A DNA stretch of 64,000 nt from Streptomyces spongiicola (GCF_003122365.1 NZ_CP029254.1:6016001-6080000), one strand, 5' to 3'. Numbered from the stretch's first letter, positions 15,515 through 25,039 are shown. A program made the numbers and translations. The notes: a model not told the origin generated them from the letters alone.

Positions 15515-17581
15515 ATGACCGACGACCTGGACACCCTGTCGGTGAACACCATCCGCGGACTGTGCATGGACGCCGTGCAGCGGGCCGAGTCCGGGCACCC
15601 GGGCACACCGATGGGCATGGCCCCCGTCGCCTACACCCTCTGGCAGCGTTTCCTCAGGTACGACCCCCGGGACCCGATCTGGCCCAACCGCGACCGCTTC
15701 GTGCTGTCCGAGGGGCACGCCTCGGTCCTGCTGTGGTCCCTGCTGCATCTGGCCGGGGTCCATGCCGTCGACCCGGACTACGAGGTGCTGGGCCGCCCGG
15801 CCGTCACGCTGGAGGACCTGAAGTCCTTCCGGCAGCTGGACTCCCGCTGCCCCGGGCACCCCGAGTACCGCTGGACGAGCGGCGTGGAGACCACGACCGG
15901 CCCGCTCGGGCAGGGCGTCGCCACGTCCGTCGGGATGGCCCTCGCCGGCCGGTGGCTGGGTGCCGCGTACAACCGCGAGGATTTCCCGCTGTTCGACTTC
16001 GACGTGTACGCCCTCGCCGGGGACGGCTGCATGATGGAGGGCGTCGCCTCGGAGGCCGCCTCCCTCGCCGGCCACCAGCGGTTGTCCAACCTGTGCTGGA
16101 TCTACGACTCGAACCGGGTCACCATCGAGGGACACACCGACATCGCCTTCACCGAGGACGTCGCCGCCCGCTTCCTCGCGTACGGCTGGAACGTGACCAC
16201 CGTCGCCGACGCCAACGACCTCGACGCCACCGCCCGGGCCTTCCACGACTTCCGGGCCGAGGCCGAGCGCCCCACCCTGGTGCTGGTGCACAGCCATATC
16301 GGCTACGGCTCGCCCGTCGAGGACTCCCCGAAGGCGCACGGCTCGCCGCTCGGCCCGGACGGAGTCCGTGCGGCGAAGCGATTCCTCGGGCTGCCCGAGG
16401 ACGAGGAGTTCCGGGTGCCCGACGCCGTGCGGGAGCGGTTCGCCCAGGGCATCGGCGCCCGGGGCGCGGAACTGCGTGCGGCGTGGGAGAAGCGGTTCGA
16501 GGACTACCGGGCCTCCTGGCCGGCCGAGGCCGACGAGCTGGAGCGCATGCAGCGCCGCGAACTCCCCGACGGCTGGGACCGGGATCTCCCCGACTTCGCC
16601 CCGGACCCGAAGGGCCTCGCCACCCGGGACTCCTCGGGCCGGGTGCTGAACGCCCTGGCGCGGAACGTCCCCTGGCTCCTCGGCGGCTCGGCCGATCTCG
16701 CCCCGTCCACGAAGACCAGGCTCACCTTCGACGGCGCGGGCGACCTGCAGCCGAAGGAGCACGGGGGACGCAACCTCCACTTCGGCATCCGCGAACACGC
16801 GGCCGCCGCCGTCGCCAACGGGATGGCCCTGACCAAGCTGCGCCCCTACTGGTCCGGCTTCCTGATCTTCTCCGACTACGCCAGGGGCGCCATCCGGCTG
16901 TCGGCGCTGATGGAGCTGCCGGTCGTGCACGTCTTCACCCACGACTCCATCGGCGTCGGCGAGGACGGGCCGACCCACCAGCCGGTCGAGCAGCTCGCGG
17001 GACTGCGGGCGATCCCGGGTCTCCTGGTGTTCCGCCCGGCCGACGCCGGTGAGGTCGCCGAGACCTGGCGCTGCGTCGCCCGGCTGCGGCACGAACCGGC
17101 GGCGCTGGTGCTGTCCCGGCAGGCGCTGCCCACCCTCGACCGCACCCGGCTCGCGGCCGCGTCGGGCGTCGCGCGCGGCGCGTACGTCCTGGCCGACGCA
17201 CCCTCCGGCGAGCCGCAGGTGATCCTGCTCGCCACCGGCTCCGAGGTGTCCCTGGCGCTTCGGGCCCGGGACGAGCTGGCGGCCGAGGGCGTCGGCGCCC
17301 GCGTCGTCAGCATGCCCTGCTGGGAGCTGTTCGACCGTCAGCCGCGTGAGTACCGCGACGAGGTGCTGCCGCCGTCGGTGACCGCGCGGGTGGGCATCGA
17401 GCAGGCGTCGACGTTCGGCTGGGACCGGTACGTCGGCGACCGGGGCGCCCTCGTCGGCATGCACACGTTCGGCGCCTCGGCGCCGCTGAAGCAGCTGCTC
17501 GCAAAGTTCGGGTTCACCGCCCAGCGGGTCGCGGAGACCGCCCGCGGACTGCTGGCGGCCGGACCGGGGACGGCGCCGTGA
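15515..17581 (+). CDS. tkt: transketolase
   Basis: This 688-residue thiamine-diphosphate enzyme moves two-carbon units between pentose-phosphate and glycolytic sugars. The N-terminal domain has MDAVQRAESGHPGTPMGMAP, and the TPP/Mg motif runs from GDGCMMEGVASEA to SN. The central domain has the catalytic-loop FGIREHAAAA and DSIGVGEDGPTHQPVEQL, and a C-terminal domain follows. Length is standard. ATG 15515 has only a weak purine stretch upstream. It is followed 61 bp later by gnd. It is probably a second, condition-specific copy, because the tal and pgl genes of the usual cluster are absent. Confidence 0.96.
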   Translation: MTDDLDTLSVNTIRGLCMDAVQRAESGHPGTPMGMAPVAYTLWQRFLRYDPRDPIWPNRDRFVLSEGHASVLLWSLLHLAGVHAVDPDYEVLGRPAVTLEDLKSFRQLDSRCPGHPEYRWTSGVETTTGPLGQGVATSVGMALAGRWLGAAYNREDFPLFDFDVYALAGDGCMMEGVASEAASLAGHQRLSNLCWIYDSNRVTIEGHTDIAFTEDVAARFLAYGWNVTTVADANDLDATARAFHDFRAEAERPTLVLVHSHIGYGSPVEDSPKAHGSPLGPDGVRAAKRFLGLPEDEEFRVPDAVRERFAQGIGARGAELRAAWEKRFEDYRASWPAEADELERMQRRELPDGWDRDLPDFAPDPKGLATRDSSGRVLNALARNVPWLLGGSADLAPSTKTRLTFDGAGDLQPKEHGGRNLHFGIREHAAAAVANGMALTKLRPYWSGFLIFSDYARGAIRLSALMELPVVHVFTHDSIGVGEDGPTHQPVEQLAGLRAIPGLLVFRPADAGEVAETWRCVARLRHEPAALVLSRQALPTLDRTRLAAASGVARGAYVLADAPSGEPQVILLATGSEVSLALRARDELAAEGVGARVVSMPCWELFDRQPREYRDEVLPPSVTARVGIEQASTFGWDRYVGDRGALVGMHTFGASAPLKQLLAKFGFTAQRVAETARGLLAAGPGTAP

Positions 17582-17642
17582 CGCGCCGTCGCCGAGCAGT
17601 ACCGCACACCGTCCGCACTCACCGAGAACGGGGAGATCGACC

Positions 17643-18674
17643 ATGACCACGGACACGCCCATGCAGCTCGGCATGGTCGGACTCGGCCGGATGGGCGCCA
17701 ACCTGGTGCGCCGGCTGATGCGCGACGGCCACCACTGCGTCGTCTACGACCTCGACACCGACGCCGTCAAGCAGCTGGAGAAGGAAGGGGCGACCGCCGC
17801 CTCCTCGCTCCACGACCTGGCCGACCGGCTGGAACAGCCGAGGAACGTCTGGCTGATGCTGCCCGCCGGTGTCGTCCAGCCGACCCTGGACCAGCTGGCC
17901 ACCCTGCTGGCGGCCGGCGACGCCGTCGTCGACGGCGGGAACTCGTACTACCGCGACGACATCGCCCGCGCCGGGCAGCTCGCCCCCGGCGGCATCCACT
18001 ACGTCGACTGCGGCACCTCCGGCGGAGTGTGGGGCCTCGAACGCGGCTACTGCCTGATGATCGGCGGCGAGGACGAGCCCGTGGCGCGGCTGGACCCGAT
18101 CTTCCGCAGCATCGCCCCGGGCACCGGCGACGCCGCCCCCACTCCCGGCCGGACCCGCACCGACGGGACCGCGCCGGAGGGCTATCTGCACTGCGGACCC
18201 AGCGGGGCCGGCCACTTCGTGAAGATGGTCCACAACGGTGTCGAGTACGGGATGATGGCCGCCATCGGCGAGGGGCTCAGCATCATCAGGCACGCCGACG
18301 CGGGCCTGCGCTCCCGCGAGGTCGACGCCGAGACGGCCCCGCTGCGCGAGCCGGAGGCGTACCGGTACGAGATCGACGTGGCCGAGGTCGCCGAGGTGTG
18401 GCGGCGCGGTTCGGTCGTCGGCTCCTGGCTGGTCGACCTCGTCGCCGACGCCCTCGCCCGCTCGCCCGGGCTCGACGCGTACACCGGGCGGGTGTCCGAC
18501 TCCGGCGAGGGCCGCTGGACGGTCCTGGCGGCGGTCGACGAGAGCGTGCCGGCGCCCGTCATCACCGGCGCCCTCTTCGAGCGCTACGAGTCCCGCGAGC
18601 TGGGGCGGTTCACCGACAAGGTGCTGTCCGCGATGCGCGGCGAGTTCGGCGGGCACGCCGAGAAGGCGGGGTGA
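17643..18674 (+). CDS. gnd: 6-phosphogluconate dehydrogenase, short type
   Basis: This 343-residue enzyme, of the shorter GndA/YqeC class, oxidatively decarboxylates 6-phosphogluconate to ribulose 5-phosphate. The Rossmann motif GLGRMGANLVRRLMRDGH is at residues 12-29. GTSGGVWGLERGYCLMIGG and HCGPSGAGHFVKMVHNGVEYGMM contain the substrate-binding and catalytic Lys residues. ATG 17643 follows GGGGAG. Only 3 bp separate its stop from the zwf start, so the two are one operon. Confidence 0.95.
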   Translation: MTTDTPMQLGMVGLGRMGANLVRRLMRDGHHCVVYDLDTDAVKQLEKEGATAASSLHDLADRLEQPRNVWLMLPAGVVQPTLDQLATLLAAGDAVVDGGNSYYRDDIARAGQLAPGGIHYVDCGTSGGVWGLERGYCLMIGGEDEPVARLDPIFRSIAPGTGDAAPTPGRTRTDGTAPEGYLHCGPSGAGHFVKMVHNGVEYGMMAAIGEGLSIIRHADAGLRSREVDAETAPLREPEAYRYEIDVAEVAEVWRRGSVVGSWLVDLVADALARSPGLDAYTGRVSDSGEGRWTVLAAVDESVPAPVITGALFERYESRELGRFTDKVLSAMRGEFGGHAEKAG

Positions 18675-18677
18675 CCC

Positions 18678-20129
18678 GTGACCCGCGGAACCCGCACGGC
18701 GCACCGCGGCGCCGTCCCGGACGACCACGTCATCGTGCTGTTCGGCGCCACCGGAGACCTGGCCCGGCGCAAACTGCTGCCGGGGCTCTTCCACCTCGCC
18801 AAGGCCGGGCTGCTGCCCGGCCGCTACCGGATCGTCGGCTCCGCCCCCGCCCGTGAGGCGCTCGACGACGACGAGTTCCGCAAACGGGCGCGGGAGTCGG
18901 TCGCCGAGTTCGGCAGGTCCGGGCCCGAGGGCAAGGCGTGGCAGACGTTCGAGGAGGCGCTGTCCTTCGGCGCCGCCGACCCCGAGGACCCCGGGCCGCT
19001 GCTGGCGGCGGTGCGCGACGCCGAGCAGGCCGTGGGCGGCGGGGCGCGCCGGCTGTTCCACCTCGCCGTGCCGCCGAAGGCCTTCGCGTCCGTCATCGAG
19101 ATGCTCGGCGCGACGGGTCTCGCCGAAGGCGCCCGGGTCATCGTGGAGAAGCCGTTCGGCACGGACCTGCCCTCCGCGCGGGCCCTCGACGCGACGATCC
19201 ACGCCGTCTTCGACGAGTCGCGGGTCTTCCGTATCGACCACTTCCTCGGCAAGGAGTCGGTCGACAACATCCTGGCGCTCAGGTTCGCCAACGGCCTGCT
19301 GGAGCCGGTGTGGAACCGCGAGCACATCAGCCATGTGCAGATCGACGTGCCGGAGAAGATCGGGATCGAGGGCCGCGCCCGGTTCTTCGAGGGCACCGGC
19401 ACCTTCCGCGACATGATCGTCACCCATCTCTTCCAGCTGCTCGCCTTCGTGGCGATGGAACCGCCCACCGCGCTGGCCGCCAAGTGCCTGCGCGACGAGA
19501 AGGAGAAGGTGTTCCAGTCCATGCGGCCGCTGGACCCGGCGCACGTGGTGCGCGGCCAGTACGACGGCTACCGCGGCGAACCGGGCGTCGACCCCCGCTC
19601 GGACACCGAGACCTTCGTCGCGCTGCGCGTCGAGCTGGACAACTGGCGCTGGGCGGGCGTGCCCTTCTATCTGCGATCCGGCAAGTCGCTCGCGGAGGGG
19701 CGGCACGTGGTGACGCTCGGCTTCCGGGAGCCCGCCCTGCGGATGTTCGCACTGCCCTCCCACCACCGCCACCGCACCAACGAGCTGGTGATCGACTTCG
19801 CCGACCCGGGCAGGATCGCCGCCCGCTTCCTGGTGAAGGAGCCAGGGCCCGCGATGCGGCTCAGCGAGGCCGAGATGGTCTTCAGCTACGCCGAATCCTT
19901 CAACACCATGTACGCGCTGGAGGGGTACGAGCGCCTCATCCTGGACGCGATGCTCGGCGACCAGTCCCTGTTCACCCGTTCCGACGGCATCGAACGGCTC
20001 TGGGAGGTGTCCACCCCGCTGCTGGACAACCCGCCGCCGGTGGAGCCCTACGCGCCCGGCTCCTGGGGGCCGGAGAGCATCGGCCGTCTCGTCGGCCCGT
20101 ACCGCTGGAGCCTGCCGGACGGCCGGTGA
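18678..20129 (+). CDS. zwf: glucose-6-phosphate dehydrogenase
   Basis: This 483-residue enzyme catalyses the entry step of the oxidative pentose phosphate pathway. The coenzyme motif GATGDLARRKLLP lies near residue 24. The substrate/catalytic peptide RIDHFLGKESVDN and the conserved EKPFGTD are both present. GTG 18678 is directly downstream of gnd. There is no OpcA or 6-phosphogluconolactonase gene beside it, unlike the main Streptomyces zwf loci. This suggests an auxiliary isoenzyme that relies on lactonase from elsewhere or on spontaneous hydrolysis. Confidence 0.96.
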   Translation: MTRGTRTAHRGAVPDDHVIVLFGATGDLARRKLLPGLFHLAKAGLLPGRYRIVGSAPAREALDDDEFRKRARESVAEFGRSGPEGKAWQTFEEALSFGAADPEDPGPLLAAVRDAEQAVGGGARRLFHLAVPPKAFASVIEMLGATGLAEGARVIVEKPFGTDLPSARALDATIHAVFDESRVFRIDHFLGKESVDNILALRFANGLLEPVWNREHISHVQIDVPEKIGIEGRARFFEGTGTFRDMIVTHLFQLLAFVAMEPPTALAAKCLRDEKEKVFQSMRPLDPAHVVRGQYDGYRGEPGVDPRSDTETFVALRVELDNWRWAGVPFYLRSGKSLAEGRHVVTLGFREPALRMFALPSHHRHRTNELVIDFADPGRIAARFLVKEPGPAMRLSEAEMVFSYAESFNTMYALEGYERLILDAMLGDQSLFTRSDGIERLWEVSTPLLDNPPPVEPYAPGSWGPESIGRLVGPYRWSLPDGR

Positions 20130-20241
20130 CGTGACCGGAAGCCGCGGAGCGGGCCGCCGCGGGACCGGGAGCCGCGCGGGACCGGGAGCCGCGGGACCGC
20201 GGCCCGCGTCCGCTCCCGGGGCGCCGGCCGACCGGCGTCCG

Positions 20242-20297
20242 GCGTCTGATGTCCGGTGTCTGGTGTCCGATGTCCGATGTCCGGTGTCTGATGTCCG
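20242..20297. repeat. 7-bp tandem repeat RTGTCYG, eight copies
   Basis: Eight contiguous heptamers of the form G/A-TGTC-C/T-G, the first reading GCGTCTG. It lies in the 400-bp gene-free gap between zwf and the HAD gene. The gap also contains repeated CGCGGGACCGGGAGC-like units just after zwf. The heptamer array is similar in size to the one at 8756-8797. Confidence 0.95.
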
Positions 20298-20529
20298 AGG
20301 CTCCCGGGAGCCGGCCGGCCCTGGGGGCTTCCGGCCCGGTCCCGCGGGAGCCGGGACGCCGTGTACCGGGCCCGGTCCCGCCGGCGGCCCGCTCCGCGGG
20401 TGCCGGGCGGGGCTCCGGGCGGCGGGCTGCTCCGGATGGCACCCGGCACGTCATCCCCACGGGGTACGCGTGTGCGGCGGGCGTACGCCCCCGCCTCCGC
20501 GGCCCCCGGCGCCTCCTAGCCTCGACCGC

Positions 20530-21273
20530 ATGCTGGGGCTACCCGATCATGTGCGCACCTGTCTGTTCGACCTCGACGGCGTCCTCACCCGCACGGCGAA
20601 GGTCCACGCCGCGGCCTGGAAGGAGATGTTCGACGACTTCCTGCGCGGGCGCGCGGACCGCGAGGGCACCGACTTCGTGCCGTTCGACGCCGTCCGCGAC
20701 TACGACGAGTACGTCGACGGCCGGCCCCGCGAGGACGGCGTCCGCACCTTTCTCGCCTCCCGCGGCGTCGAACTGCCCGACGGGGCGCCCGACGACCCGC
20801 CGGAGCGGGACACGGTGGGCGGTCTGGGCACCCGCAAGAACGAACTGGTGCTCCGCCGGATCAGGGAGGACGGCGTGGAGGCGTACGAGGGCTCCGTCGC
20901 CTATGTGCACGCCGTCCGCGACGCGGGGCTGCGCACCGCCGTCGTCTCCTCCAGCGCCAACTGCCGGGACGTGCTCGCCGCCGCCGGTATCGACGACCTG
21001 TTCGACGAACGGGTCGACGGGGTCGTCGCCCGGGAGCAGCGGCTCCACGGCAAGCCGGCGCCCGACACCTATCTGGCCGCGGCCCGCGCCCTCGGCGTCC
21101 CGCCCGCGGAGGCGGCCGTGTTCGAGGACGCGCTCGCCGGCGTCGAGGCGGGCCGGGCCGGGAACTTCGGCCTGGTGGTGGGCGTCGACCGCGCCGGGCA
21201 GGCCGAGGAGCTGCGGCGGCACGGGGCGGACGTGGTGGTGGACGACCTGGCCGAACTGATGGAGTCGCGATGA
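20530..21273 (+). CDS. HAD-family beta-phosphoglucomutase-like protein
   Basis: This 247-residue HAD-IA protein has the nucleophile motif CLFDLDGVLTRTAKVHAAAW (residues 11-30). The D-x-D-G-V followed by T-x-x-x-H-A-x-A-W is the beta-phosphoglucomutase signature. VVSSSANC is motif II, the GKPAPDTYL Lys is motif III, and FEDALAGVEAG is motif IV. It should convert beta-glucose 1-phosphate to glucose 6-phosphate. It overlaps GH65 by ATGA, the same pairing as Rv3400-Rv3401 in Mycobacterium. TAGCCT ends 7 bases before ATG 20530, suggesting a leaderless message. Confidence 0.9.
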   Translation: MLGLPDHVRTCLFDLDGVLTRTAKVHAAAWKEMFDDFLRGRADREGTDFVPFDAVRDYDEYVDGRPREDGVRTFLASRGVELPDGAPDDPPERDTVGGLGTRKNELVLRRIREDGVEAYEGSVAYVHAVRDAGLRTAVVSSSANCRDVLAAAGIDDLFDERVDGVVAREQRLHGKPAPDTYLAAARALGVPPAEAAVFEDALAGVEAGRAGNFGLVVGVDRAGQAEELRRHGADVVVDDLAELMESR

Positions 21274-23666
21274 TCAGCCAATCCGGCTACACGGTCGAAC
21301 CCTGGCGCCTGCGCGAGACCGGGCTCGACCTCGACCTGCTCGCTCAGAGCGAGTCCGTCTTCGCCCTCGCCAACGGGCACATCGGCTGGCGCGGCAACCT
21401 CGACGAGGGCGAGCCGCACGGGCTGCCCGGCTCCTACCTCAACGGCGTCCACGAACTCCATCCGCTGCCGTACGCCGAAGCCGGATACGGCTACCCGGAG
21501 TCCGGCGAGACGATGATCAACATCACCGACGGCAAGATCATCCGGCTGCTCGTCGACGACCATCCCTTCGACCTGCGCTACGGCGAACTCGGTGCCCACG
21601 AACGGGTACTGGACTTCCGCACCGGCGTCCTGCACCGCACGGCGGAGTGGACCTCGCCGGGCGGCCGCACCGTCCGCATCACCTCCGAGCGGCTGGTGTC
21701 GCTCACCCAGCGCGCCATCGCCGCCATCGCCTACGAGGTCGAGCCGCTCGACGGACCCGCCCATGTGGCCGTCCAGTCCGAGCTGGTCGCCAACGAGCAG
21801 ATGCCGCACGAACCCGGCGACCCCCGGGTGGCCGCGGTCGTCGACGCGCCGCTGGAGCCGGAGGAGCACTCCGCGCGGGGCACCGGGCTGCGGCTGGTCC
21901 ACCGCACCCGGCGCAGCGGCCAGCGGGTGGCGGCCGCGGCCGACCATGTCGTCGAGGGCCCGGACGGGACGGACTGGTCCGCGGAGAGCGAGCCGGACGT
22001 CAGCCGGCTCACCGTCACCGCGACGCTGAAGCGCGGCGAGCGGCTGAGGCTGGTGAAGTTCGTCGGGTACGGGTGGTCGGCCGAGAGGTCGCTGCCGGCC
22101 ATGCACGACCAGGCCGACGCGGCGGTCGCCGCCGCCCGCAGCACGGGCTGGGACGGGCTGCTCGCCGAGCAGAGGGCCTTCCTGGACCACTTCTGGTCCT
22201 GCGCCGACGTCGAGGTGGAGGGCGACGCGCAGATCCAGCAGGCGGTGCGCTTCTCCCTGTTCCACGTGCTCCAGGCGGCCGCCCGCAGCGAGGAGCGGGC
22301 CATTCCCGCCAAGGGGCTGACGGGTACCGGCTACGACGGGCACTCGTTCTGGGACGTGGAGTCGTTCGTCCTGCCGATGCTGACCTTCACCGCCCCCCGG
22401 GCCGTCGCCCCGGTGCTGCGCTGGCGGCACGCGACCCTGCCCGCGGCACGGGACCGGGCCCACACGCTCGGGCTGGCCGGAGCGGCGTTCCCCTGGCGGA
22501 CCATCAGCGGAGCCGAGTGCTCCGCCTACTGGCCCGCCGGCACGGCCGCCTTCCACGTCAACGCGGACATCGCTCGGGCCGTGGCGCGCTATGTGGCGGC
22601 CACCGGGGACGAGGAGTTCGAGCGCGGGCCCGGACTGGAACTGCTGGTGCACACGGCACGGCTGTGGCGTTCGCTCGGCCACCACGACCCGGAGGGCGTC
22701 TTCCACGTCGACGGTGTGACCGGCCCCGACGAGTACAGCGCCATCGCCCGCGACAACCTCTACACCAACCTGATGGCGCGGTGGAACCTGCTGGCCGCGG
22801 CGGAGGCGGTCGCCCGGCACGCCGACCGGGCGGAGGAACTGGGCGTCGGCGAGGAGGAGGCGGCCGCCTGGCGGGACGCCGCCGCCCGGACGGCCGTGCC
22901 GTACAACGAGGACCTCGGTGTGCACGAGCAGTCCGCCGGGTTCACCACGTTCCAGCACTGGGACTTCGCGAACACCCCGGCCGACCGGTACCCGCTGCTG
23001 CTGCACTTCCCCTACTTCGACCTCTACCGCAAACAGGTCGTCAAACAGGCCGACCTGGTCCTCGCCATGGTGACCTGCCCGGACGACTTCACGGCGGAGG
23101 AGAAGGCCCGCAACTTCGCCTACTACGAGGCGCTGACCGTGCGAGACTCGTCACTGTCGGCGTGCTGCCAGGCCGTCATGGCGGCCGAGACCGGGCATAT
23201 GCGGCTCGCCTACGCCTATCTGGGCGAGGCGGCGCTGATGGATCTGGAGAACCTGGAGCACAACACCCGGGACGGACTGCACATCGCCTCCCTCGCCGGC
23301 ACCTGGATGGCCCTGGTGGCCGGGCTGGGCGGCATGCGGCAGCACGAGGACGAGGAGGGGGTACGCCGACTGGGCTTCGCCCCCAGGCTGCCGGAGGCGC
23401 TGTCCGGTCTGCGGTTCACGGTGCTGGTGCGGCAGCGCAGACTGCGGGTGGACATCCGCCCGCACGCGGTCCGCTACACCCTGGAGAAGGGTGAGCCGCT
23501 GCAGATCCTGCACCACGGCGAACCGGTCGCGCTCTCCGCCGGCCCACCCGTGGAACTCCCCGTCCCCCCGCTGCCGGTGCTGCCCGAGCCGCAGCAGCCC
23601 CAGGGCCGCCGCCCGGCCGACCGGGCGCTGTCCGTCCCGGCCGCCCCCGACGCCGCGGACGGCTGA
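21270..23666 (+). CDS. glycoside hydrolase family 65 phosphorylase
   Basis: This 798-residue inverting disaccharide phosphorylase-type protein has an N-terminal beta-sandwich (SVFALANGHIGWRGNLDEG, residues about 28-46), a linker and an (alpha/alpha)6 barrel. The barrel carries GYDGHSFWDVESFVLPML, the general-acid Glu in VTGPDEYSAIARDNLYTN, and HASLAGT-like substrate residues (HIASLAGTW). It should phosphorolyse an alpha-linked glucose disaccharide (maltose, trehalose or kojibiose; sequence alone does not decide) to beta-glucose 1-phosphate. The coupled HAD protein would then convert that product. The Pro-rich C-terminal 45 residues are dispensable-looking. Confidence 0.93.
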   Translation: MISQSGYTVEPWRLRETGLDLDLLAQSESVFALANGHIGWRGNLDEGEPHGLPGSYLNGVHELHPLPYAEAGYGYPESGETMINITDGKIIRLLVDDHPFDLRYGELGAHERVLDFRTGVLHRTAEWTSPGGRTVRITSERLVSLTQRAIAAIAYEVEPLDGPAHVAVQSELVANEQMPHEPGDPRVAAVVDAPLEPEEHSARGTGLRLVHRTRRSGQRVAAAADHVVEGPDGTDWSAESEPDVSRLTVTATLKRGERLRLVKFVGYGWSAERSLPAMHDQADAAVAAARSTGWDGLLAEQRAFLDHFWSCADVEVEGDAQIQQAVRFSLFHVLQAAARSEERAIPAKGLTGTGYDGHSFWDVESFVLPMLTFTAPRAVAPVLRWRHATLPAARDRAHTLGLAGAAFPWRTISGAECSAYWPAGTAAFHVNADIARAVARYVAATGDEEFERGPGLELLVHTARLWRSLGHHDPEGVFHVDGVTGPDEYSAIARDNLYTNLMARWNLLAAAEAVARHADRAEELGVGEEEAAAWRDAAARTAVPYNEDLGVHEQSAGFTTFQHWDFANTPADRYPLLLHFPYFDLYRKQVVKQADLVLAMVTCPDDFTAEEKARNFAYYEALTVRDSSLSACCQAVMAAETGHMRLAYAYLGEAALMDLENLEHNTRDGLHIASLAGTWMALVAGLGGMRQHEDEEGVRRLGFAPRLPEALSGLRFTVLVRQRRLRVDIRPHAVRYTLEKGEPLQILHHGEPVALSAGPPVELPVPPLPVLPEPQQPQGRRPADRALSVPAAPDAADG

Positions 23667-23779
23667 CCCACGCCGCCGGGCGCGTGCCCGGTGCCGTGTT
23701 CTGTGTTCTGAGGCGGGTGTGGCGCCGTCCGAGATGCTACCGGGGCGGCGGGAAGGCGGCGCGGGCCGCCCGCGCGTCA

Positions 23780-24067
23780 TCAGTCCTTGAGGAACGCGAG
23801 CCGAGGATCCGTCAGGTTGGGAGTGATCTCGATGATCTCGGCCGTCACGACGTCGTGGACCACGAACGGGTCCTCGGCGACTCTCGCCCGGAAGTCCTCC
23901 AGTGTGAGCCCCGCGGCGAGCACCGCGCCGCCCTGGCCCGGCTGGATGCTTCCCACCAGTAGGAAGACGCCCTCCTCCACGCCCCGGCGGATCCAGTTCT
24001 GGTGCCCCTCCATGTGCTCGGCGGCGGCGGACTTGTTGGCAGAGAAACGAAGCAGGGCGACGTGCAC
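23780..24067 (-). CDS. YciI-family protein
   Basis: This 95-residue protein has a YciI-like ferredoxin-type alpha/beta fold: HVALLRFSANKSAAAEHMEGHQNWI at the start, with the conserved His of the family, then EDPFVVHDVVTAEIIEI. Members may be small enzymes or dehydrochlorinase-like proteins; the function is unknown. GTG 24067 has GAGGAG upstream. It lies 98 bp downstream of the TetR gene on the same strand and may be co-transcribed with it. Confidence 0.88.
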   Translation of the reverse strand: MHVALLRFSANKSAAAEHMEGHQNWIRRGVEEGVFLLVGSIQPGQGGAVLAAGLTLEDFRARVAEDPFVVHDVVTAEIIEITPNLTDPRLAFLKD

Positions 24068-24165
24068 GAGAATCTCCTCACGTAGACGGGATGCGGTCCA
24101 GGGAAACGCGATCCGCGGGAATGCGATCCAGGAAAGGGAAAGGGGCGGGCAGGAGCGGACGCGGC

Positions 24166-24750
24166 TCAGCGCGCGCCGTCGGTGGACGGGCGGGAGGCCA
24201 GTCGCCCGGACAGCCAGGTGTCGATCCGGTCGACCTCGCGGTACACGAAGTCGCCGTCCTGGAAGGCGTTCGACAGCATGGCGGTCCCCTGGCTGAACGC
24301 CAGGACGTGCATCGCGATGTCATCGGATTCGGTTTCGCATCCGAGTTCCTCGAACTGCTCGCGCAGCCAGGTGCGGAAAAGCTCGAAGACGCCCACGGCG
24401 TGCGCGCGGGCGGGATGGCCGAGCTTGGCGAGTTCGTTCGTCAGCGTCCCGACCGGGCAGCCGTAGTTCTCGATGTCGCCGCGGTTGGTGATGACGATCC
24501 CGACGAACCGCCGTACGCGATCGAGCGGGTCCGCCGAAGCGTCAGCCCATGCGTCGAGCATCTTCCGGGTGCTCGCCAACCGGGCCTCGATCACCGCCTG
24601 GAGGATCTCGTCCTTGGTCTTGAAATGGTAGTAGAAGTTGCCCCGGGAGATCCCCACCGCCTCCGCGATCGCCGCGAACGACGTTGACTCGAAGCCCTGC
24701 TCGTAGAACAGCCGGTTCGCGGCATCGACGATCTGCTCGCGCGTACCCAT
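24166..24750 (-). CDS. TetR-family regulator
   Basis: This 194-residue protein has an N-terminal helix-turn-helix (TREQIVDAANRLFYEQGFESTSFAAIAEAVGISRGNFYYHFKTKDEIL, residues about 3-50). The effector domain contains GDIENYGCPVGTLTNELAK, typical of the TetR group near YxaF/LmrA-like regulators. ATG 24750 is preferred to a GTG two codons earlier because GAGG is 7 bases upstream. A 9-bp tandem repeat begins 20 bp upstream, and two strong TAGGAC/GTCCTA palindromes lie 290-340 bp upstream. It is probably autoregulated and may control the downstream YciI gene. Confidence 0.92.
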   Translation of the reverse strand: MGTREQIVDAANRLFYEQGFESTSFAAIAEAVGISRGNFYYHFKTKDEILQAVIEARLASTRKMLDAWADASADPLDRVRRFVGIVITNRGDIENYGCPVGTLTNELAKLGHPARAHAVGVFELFRTWLREQFEELGCETESDDIAMHVLAFSQGTAMLSNAFQDGDFVYREVDRIDTWLSGRLASRPSTDGAR

Positions 24751-24770
24751 GGCCACACCTCACACTCGAC

Positions 24771-24842
24771 GGCCCCTACGGCCCCTACGGCCCCTACGGC
24801 CCCTACGGCCCCTACGGCCCCTACGGCCCCTACGGCCCCTAC
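24771..24842. repeat. 9-bp tandem repeat GGCCCCTAC, eight perfect copies
   Basis: Eight identical contiguous copies sit in the 5' leader of the TetR gene (start 24750, minus strand). Open frames through it would give (Gly-Pro-Tyr)n or (Arg-Pro-Leu)n on the plus strand and (Val-Gly-Ala)n or (Arg-Gly-Arg)n on the minus strand, none attached to a recognisable protein. Confidence 0.97.
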
Positions 24843-25039
24843 GGCGTGCGGCGATGTCCCGCCTGGCCGGCGACGGCCGGCACGTACTCCCGCGCAGCCC
24901 TTCGGGTACGGGGGTTCCCCCGCGCTGCGTTGTCGGACTCCTCCGAGTACGCCCGGTACGGGGATGACCCTCCGACCTGCGGTCGCACGTACCGGATGCC
25001 GCAGGCCCCGCCCGGCGGGCGGAGCTGTATTCGCAACAC
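24839..25039 (-). CDS. possible small protein in the TetR leader (doubtful)
   Basis: A GTG at 25039, just inside the operator-proximal region, opens 66 codons with a fairly high G/C third-position bias and a mixed composition (starts VLRIQLRPPGGACGIRYV, ends GHRRTP). No family is recognised and no ribosome site is evident. It could be a relic or a leader ORF. It is listed because it begins right after the palindrome at 25042-25061. Confidence 0.2.
   Translation of the reverse strand: MLRIQLRPPGGACGIRYVRPQVGGSSPYRAYSEESDNAARGNPRTRRAAREYVPAVAGQAGHRRTP

Noticed and set aside
14378..17701. A minus-strand open frame of about 1100 codons opposite tkt and the stress protein gene
   Set aside because: It is the mirror of strongly coding plus-strand genes, has no family motif, and its hydrophobic LLLSGL repeats come from the A-rich spacer; typical of antisense open frames in high-GC DNA.
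17619..19772. A minus-strand open frame of about 720 codons opposite gnd and zwf
   Set aside because: The plus strand encodes complete Gnd and Zwf with all motifs; the antisense frame is a GC-bias artefact.
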